Below, in pieces: positions 59,895 through 64,000 of a DNA stretch of 64,000 bases; within the stretch, counting starts at the first letter, position 1; every line of letters begins with the position of its first letter. The DNA lies in NCBI GenBank assembly GCA_947591245.1, contig CANQCY010000003.1, positions 54,840 to 118,839 on the forward strand. Reading direction: 5' to 3'. Source of the DNA: an uncultured Lachnospiraceae bacterium. Lineage in GTDB: Bacteria; Bacillota; Clostridia; Lachnospirales; Lachnospiraceae. The notes below the pieces were generated by a model that was not told the DNA's origin, did not search any database, and saw only the letters and a list, made by a program, of their open reading frames with translations. Both the position numbers and the translations under genes were made by a program.

Positions 59895-61062
59895 TTGTAG
59901 CCGCATAACGATATATCTTTTTTACGTCTTCTGCGGCAAGCTTCACATAATTTCCCTCTGTCTCTTTCCCCGCCAGCAGCTTCTCCGTGAGCCTGTCGAT
60001 ATCCTGTTCCTTTGCGCCGATCTCTGCAAACGTAAGCGGCATGCCGATGGATTTCAAAAACGACTCAAATGCCTCAATCCCTTTTAATGCCGTCTGTTCG
60101 TCGGTCTGCTGCGGCGCAATGTCCCATACGCGCTCGGCAAACTGCACCAGCTTGTGCGGATTGGCGCCCAGCACATACCGCATCCATGCCGGAGCAATCA
60201 CGGCAAGACCGGCTCCATGCGTCACATCATAAAGCGCCGAGAGCTCGTGCTCGATATGATGGCTCGCCCAGTCCTGTACCCGTCCTACACCGCAGACATT
60301 ATTGTGCGCCAGCATGCCCGCCCACATAATATTCGCCCTCGCCTCATAATTGCCGGGGTCGCGGATCACGCGCGGCGTCTCATGGATGATCGTCTTCAAT
60401 ACTGCCTCGCACAGGCGGTCCGTTATCTCTACCTCTTCGGTATTGGAAAAATATCTCTCGCATATGTGTATCATAATATCCGTCGCACCGGCAGCCGTCT
60501 GGTAAGGCGGCAGCGTACATGTCAGCTCCGGATTCATAATCGAAAATCTGGGACGCAGCGCATCCGAACCCGCGCCCTTTTTCACGCCGGTTTTCTCGTT
60601 TGTGATCACAGTATTCGTCGAGCCCTCGGAACCAGCGGCTGCAATCGTCAGCACTGTACCTACCGGCAGCGCGCGTTCAATCGGCGTCCCTTTGTCATAA
60701 AAATCCCAGAAATCGCCGTCGTAGCACATTCCCGCCGCAATGGCTTTCGCAGAATCGATCGTGCTTCCGCCGCCCACGGCAAGAATAAAATCAACTTCAT
60801 TTTTCCTCCCCAGCTCAATGCCTTCATACACGAGGCCGCTGCGCGGATTGGGCTTGACGCCTCCGAGCTCCGCATATGAAATTCCTTCTTCGTCCAAATA
60901 TTTCTTCACCCTGTCATAGAGTCCCGACCGTTTCACCGAACCCCCGCCGTAGTGTAGCAGCGCCTTCGTTCCGCCAAACCGCCGAACCAGCTTTCCTACG
61001 TGCTCTTCTGCATTTCTTCCGAAATCAAAATACGTCGGGGCATAAAATGTAAAATTTTCCAT
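59884..61062 (-). CDS. Iron-containing alcohol dehydrogenase
   Basis: 392 aa. NAD(P)-site GGGSTIDSAKAIA and metal ligands Asp/His in TDIMIHICERYFS, His in WASHHIEHELSAL, His in DVTHGAGLAVIA; most like butanol/aldehyde (BdhA, YqhD) dehydrogenases. It interconverts aldehydes and alcohols during fermentation. GAGG precedes the ATG. First gene of the ADH-sigma-like-AKR operon, after the asnA terminator. Confidence 0.94.
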   Translation of the reverse strand: MENFTFYAPTYFDFGRNAEEHVGKLVRRFGGTKALLHYGGGSVKRSGLYDRVKKYLDEEGISYAELGGVKPNPRSGLVYEGIELGRKNEVDFILAVGGGSTIDSAKAIAAGMCYDGDFWDFYDKGTPIERALPVGTVLTIAAAGSEGSTNTVITNEKTGVKKGAGSDALRPRFSIMNPELTCTLPPYQTAAGATDIMIHICERYFSNTEEVEITDRLCEAVLKTIIHETPRVIRDPGNYEARANIMWAGMLAHNNVCGVGRVQDWASHHIEHELSALYDVTHGAGLAVIAPAWMRYVLGANPHKLVQFAERVWDIAPQQTDEQTALKGIEAFESFLKSIGMPLTFAEIGAKEQDIDRLTEKLLAGKETEGNYVKLAAEDVKKIYRYAATRNG

Positions 61063-61082
61063 AACTTTTCCTCACACTGAAA

Positions 61083-61112
61083 CCAGGTGGACATGAAAAC
61101 ATGCCCACCTGG
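61083..61112 (-). terminator. asnA terminator
   Basis: CCAGGTGG and CCACCTGG with an inner CATG/CATG pair and an A4 loop, directly after asnA. The T tract is short (TTTCAG). Confidence 0.7.
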
Positions 61113-61118
61113 CATTCT

Positions 61119-62126
61119 CTATAATATTTGCAGTCCGGCTTTCTTAGCCGCTTCCATTGTCTCATCGGTCCAGACAGAGGACTGTACCTCCCCGATATGC
61201 GCCTTTTTCAGGAAAAACATACAAATTCTCGACTGTCCGATTCCACCGCCGATCGTGTAGGGAAGCTCGCCTTCCAGTATTGCCTTCTGAAAAGGAAGAT
61301 TTTTTCTATCCTCGCATCCCGCTTTCTCCAACTGCTCTTCCAATGCCTTCTCGTCCACGCGGATTCCCATGGAAGACAGTTCCAGCGCCATGTCAAGCAG
61401 CGGATAATAAACGATAATATCCCCGTTTAACGACCAATCGTCATAATCCGGCGCGCGTCCGTCATGCGGCTCGCCGTTTTTGAGCTTATCCCCGATCTGC
61501 ATGAGGAAAATTGCACCGTGCTCTTTCGCTGCCAGATATTCCCTCTCTTTCGGCGTCTTGTCCGGATGCTTTTCTTCCAGCTCCGACGTCGTGACGAAAT
61601 GAATTTCCTGCGGGAGAGATTTCTTTATGTACGGATATATGTTTGACATATAGTCTTCTGTTTCTTCCAGAGAACGATAGATCCGTTTTACCACATCTTT
61701 TAGCGTGTCCTCGTTTCTCTCGTCCTTACTGATTACGCGCTCCCAGTCCCACTGATCTACAAAAATCGAGTGGACATTGTCGGTATCCTCATCCCGGCGA
61801 ATCGCATTCATATCGGTATAAAGCCCCTCGCCGTGTTTGAACTCATAACGCTTCAATGCATGCCGCTTCCACTTTGCCAGCGAGTGCACGATTTCCAACT
61901 TTCTCTCATTCTGCTCGCGAACGCCGAATTCTACCGGACGCTCGGTTCCGTTGAGATTATCGTTCAGTCCTGTCTCCGGCGGCAGAAAAATTGGGGCGGA
62001 CACCCTTGTCAGATTGAGATTGGCAGACAATGTCCGTTCAAAAAAATCTTTCACCGTCTTGATCGCCGCTTCCGTTTCCCTTATTGACAAAGGAGATTTG
62101 TAGTCCTTTGGTATGTTGATGCTCAT
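61119..62126 (-). CDS. asnA: Ammonia-dependent asparagine synthetase
   Basis: 335 aa, usual AsnA length. Class II synthetase-like fold with ERTLSANLNLTRVSAPIFLP, GLYTDMNAIRRDED and HSIFVDQWDWERVI, and the C-terminal TIGGGIGQSRICMFFL. It makes asparagine from aspartate, ammonia and ATP. It lies 30 bp after asnS on the same strand, forming an asparagine unit. Confidence 0.97.
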   Translation of the reverse strand: MSINIPKDYKSPLSIRETEAAIKTVKDFFERTLSANLNLTRVSAPIFLPPETGLNDNLNGTERPVEFGVREQNERKLEIVHSLAKWKRHALKRYEFKHGEGLYTDMNAIRRDEDTDNVHSIFVDQWDWERVISKDERNEDTLKDVVKRIYRSLEETEDYMSNIYPYIKKSLPQEIHFVTTSELEEKHPDKTPKEREYLAAKEHGAIFLMQIGDKLKNGEPHDGRAPDYDDWSLNGDIIVYYPLLDMALELSSMGIRVDEKALEEQLEKAGCEDRKNLPFQKAILEGELPYTIGGGIGQSRICMFFLKKAHIGEVQSSVWTDETMEAAKKAGLQIL

Positions 62127-62156
62127 ATGCTTTTCTCCATTCTTATTGTTATTATA

Positions 62157-63548
62157 TTATAAATCGCAATTATTAACTGTTCTCGGGAATGGGATCACAT
62201 CCCGGATATTCTGCATTCCCGTCAAATACATAACGCAGCGCTCAAAGCCGAGTCCGAATCCGGCATGCCGCGTAGAGCCGTATTTTCTCAAATCCAGATA
62301 GAAACCGTAGTCCTCTTTATTTAGGCCGCATTCCTCCATCCGCTTTTCCAATGCAGCAAGATCATCCTCGCGCTGGCTTCCGCCTATAATCTCGCCGATG
62401 CCGGGTACAAGGCAGTCCATCGCCGCCACGGTTTTCCCGTCGTCATTCATTTTCATATAAAACGCTTTGATCTCTTTCGGGTAATCCGTCACAAAAACCG
62501 GACGCTTAAATATCTCTTCCGTCAGATGCCTCTCATGCTCGGTCTGCAGATCGGCTCCCCATGAAACTTTATAATCAAACGCATCATTATTTTTTTCAAG
62601 AATTTCCACCGCTTCCGTATAAGTAACATGGGCAAACTCGGAATCCGCAACATGATTCAGCCTCTCGATCAGCCCCTTGTCCACAAAAGAATTGAAAAAA
62701 TCCATCTCCTCCGGCGCATGTTCGAGAACGTACCGGATAATGTATTTAAGCATGTTTTCCGCCAGCGCCATGTCGTCTTTCAAATCTGCAAATGCGATCT
62801 CCGGCTCAATCATCCAAAACTCCGCCGCATGTCTGGTCGTATTGGAGTTTTCCGCGCGGAACGTAGGCCCGAACGTATATATATTTTTAAACGCCTGGGC
62901 AAAAGCCTCTCCGTTGAGCTGGCCGCTGACCGTCAGGTTCGTTTCCTTCCCGAAAAAATCCTGCGAAAAATCAACCATGCCTTTCTCATTTTTGGGAAGA
63001 TTTTCCATATCAAGCGTCGTCACGCGGAACATCTCCCCTGCGCCCTCGCAGTCGCTTCCCGTGATCAGCGGCGTATGCACGTACACGAAATCCCTCTCCT
63101 GAAAAAATTTGTGAATCGCATAGGCGATCAATGAGCGTACGCGGAACACCGCCTGAAAGGTATTGGTTCGCGGGCGCAAATGCGAAATCGTCCGCAGATA
63201 CTCAAAAGAATGGCGTTTTTTCTGGAGAGGGTAATCGCTGGCAGAATTTCCTTCCACCTCCACGCTGTCCGCCTGAATCTCAAACGGCTGTTTTGCTTCC
63301 GGCGTCTCCACCAGTGTTCCTCTCACGACAATCGCCGCTCCTACCTGCAGTTTTGAAATATTGTCAAAGTTGTCAAGCTTATCGCTGTATACGATCTGGA
63401 GCGGTTCAAAAAATGTGCCGTCGTTTATGACGATAAACCCAAACGTCTTTGAATCCCTTATGCTTCGTACCCAACCGCCGGCCGCAACCTGTTTCCCGAC
63501 GTATTCCTCTTTGTTACGGAACAGGCTCCGTATACTGGTAATTTCCAT
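62157..63548 (-). CDS. asnS: Asparaginyl-tRNA synthetase
   Basis: 463 aa. OB-fold anticodon domain ([20 protein letters not shown]) and class IIb catalytic core: motif 2 [23 protein letters not shown], motif 3 [17 protein letters not shown]. It charges tRNA-Asn directly. The ATG with GGAGG nine bases before it replaces the track start. Followed by asnA. Confidence 0.97.
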   Translation of the reverse strand: MEITSIRSLFRNKEEYVGKQVAAGGWVRSIRDSKTFGFIVINDGTFFEPLQIVYSDKLDNFDNISKLQVGAAIVVRGTLVETPEAKQPFEIQADSVEVEGNSASDYPLQKKRHSFEYLRTISHLRPRTNTFQAVFRVRSLIAYAIHKFFQERDFVYVHTPLITGSDCEGAGEMFRVTTLDMENLPKNEKGMVDFSQDFFGKETNLTVSGQLNGEAFAQAFKNIYTFGPTFRAENSNTTRHAAEFWMIEPEIAFADLKDDMALAENMLKYIIRYVLEHAPEEMDFFNSFVDKGLIERLNHVADSEFAHVTYTEAVEILEKNNDAFDYKVSWGADLQTEHERHLTEEIFKRPVFVTDYPKEIKAFYMKMNDDGKTVAAMDCLVPGIGEIIGGSQREDDLAALEKRMEECGLNKEDYGFYLDLRKYGSTRHAGFGLGFERCVMYLTGMQNIRDVIPFPRTVNNCDL

Positions 63549-63595
63549 CTGGTTCTTCCTCCACAAAAATTTGTCCTTATTTATTTATACACCAT

Positions 63596-64000
63596 TTAAG
63601 ACATTTGTGCAAGCCTATCATACTTCTCTTTTGCTTCTTTTTCTGATTTTTCAAAAAGTTTCTCCGCCCGTTCCGGATTTGCGCGCATCAGCCGGTTGTA
63701 ACGCACCTCTCCCATCAAAAAGTCGCGATAGCTGCCCGACGGCTGCTTGGAATCAAGAGTAAACGGATTTACGCCCTTTTCCTTATTGTCCGGATTATAG
63801 CGGAACAAATGCCAGTAGCCCGCCTCGACCGCTTTCTTCTCCTCCTGCATGGAATCGCCCATACCCGTACGGATTCCATGATTGATACATGGCGCGTACG
63901 CAATAATCAAGGACGGGCCGTGATAATTTTCAGCTTCCTTAAATGCTCGGACGGTCTGCATCATGTCAGCCCCCATAGCCACCTGCGCTACATAGACGTA
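63596..64000 (-). CDS. nifJ: Pyruvate:ferredoxin (flavodoxin) oxidoreductase, C-terminal end (runs off window)
   Basis: The visible 134 residues (YVYVAQVAMGADMMQTVRAF, LIIAYAPCINHGIRTGMGDS, then FTLDSKQPSGSYRDFLMGEV) match the C-terminus of single-chain PFOR, including the conserved CINHG. The enzyme converts pyruvate to acetyl-CoA and reduces ferredoxin. The 5' part and start are outside. It lies 47 bp upstream of asnS on the same strand without a clear terminator between. Confidence 0.93.
   Translation of the reverse strand, partial: YVYVAQVAMGADMMQTVRAFKEAENYHGPSLIIAYAPCINHGIRTGMGDSMQEEKKAVEAGYWHLFRYNPDNKEKGVNPFTLDSKQPSGSYRDFLMGEVRYNRLMRANPERAEKLFEKSEKEAKEKYDRLAQMS

Noticed and set aside
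1-64000. tRNA, rRNA or CRISPR arrays
   Set aside because: No cloverleaf-like segment, rRNA signature or regularly spaced repeats were seen; the only short tandem array is the coding 24-bp repeat.

Overview
The window looks like a chromosomal segment of an anaerobic Clostridia bacterium, most likely a gut Lachnospiraceae. The evidence is indirect: strong GGAGG ribosome sites, roughly half GC by eye, pyruvate:ferredoxin and indolepyruvate:ferredoxin oxidoreductases, KtrAB, several c-di-GMP proteins, and large secreted glycan-active proteins with lysine-rich Ig-like and Fn3-like modules. No rRNA, tRNA or CRISPR array was seen.

Layout. 1-2.1 kb: HD-GYP response regulator, a truncated membrane protein, and rpsO with a pseudoknot-like leader. 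2.2-4.3 kb: ktrBA potassium uptake. 4.3-9.5 kb: an ABC-2 exporter operon divergent from a NarL-type two-component system, with a palindrome between them (similar in layout to the Bacillus LnrLMN/LnrJK resistance module). 9.5-12.85 kb: an accessory or decayed patch with a 59-aa glycine-rich membrane microprotein missing from the ORF track, a SIR2-like protein, an XRE gene broken by an amber stop, a permease fragment, an IS110 fragment and a ribbon-helix-helix protein. 12.9-18 kb: greA-lysS, a secreted beta-helix protein made of two homologous halves, and a DUF6106-like protein. 18-30.65 kb: one nitrogen operon, gltB-gltD-glnA-like-ANTAR-carA-carB. 30.75-31.9 kb: an HD-GYP phosphodiesterase. 32-48.7 kb: a secreted glycan-degradation locus (GH95, two GH43, a GH141-like beta-helix protein, CBM proteins) with an AraC regulator. 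48.7-55.8 kb: aryl-acid metabolism (acyl-CoA ligase, amidohydrolase, paaK, iorB, iorA, TetR). 55.8-64 kb: diguanylate cyclase, DUF1622 protein, PepSY lipoprotein, an operon of alcohol dehydrogenase, sigma-like protein and aldo/keto reductase, then asnS-asnA and the 3' end of a pyruvate:ferredoxin oxidoreductase gene.

Best candidate for an undescribed system: the nitrogen operon. Its glutamine synthetase-like protein is intact and clearly homologous to GSI, but by manual comparison with the Bacillus enzyme nearly every metal-binding and catalytic acid is replaced (GPEPE to GPENQ, HHEVAPGQHE to a form without both Glu, GSGMH to GSGMI, GYEAP to GYNAP, RVEVR to RIVLR). The next gene is an ANTAR RNA-binding antiterminator whose receiver domain lacks the phospho-acceptor Asp, and the operon leader has an intrinsic terminator whose 5' arm can instead form a small hairpin with a hexaloop starting with A and carrying G at position 4. 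I propose a pseudo-glutamine synthetase acting as the glutamine/nitrogen sensor that controls an ANTAR protein, analogous to AmiC/AmiR and NasS/NasT. This is inference.

Other strong observations: a sigma-70-like protein that keeps regions 1.1, 1.2, 2.1-2.2 and 3 but lacks recognisable 2.3/2.4 and region 4; a 41-nt inverted repeat with a perfect 20-nt core flanking one secreted CBM9 gene; and a family of secreted proteins sharing very basic modules that may hold them in the wall.
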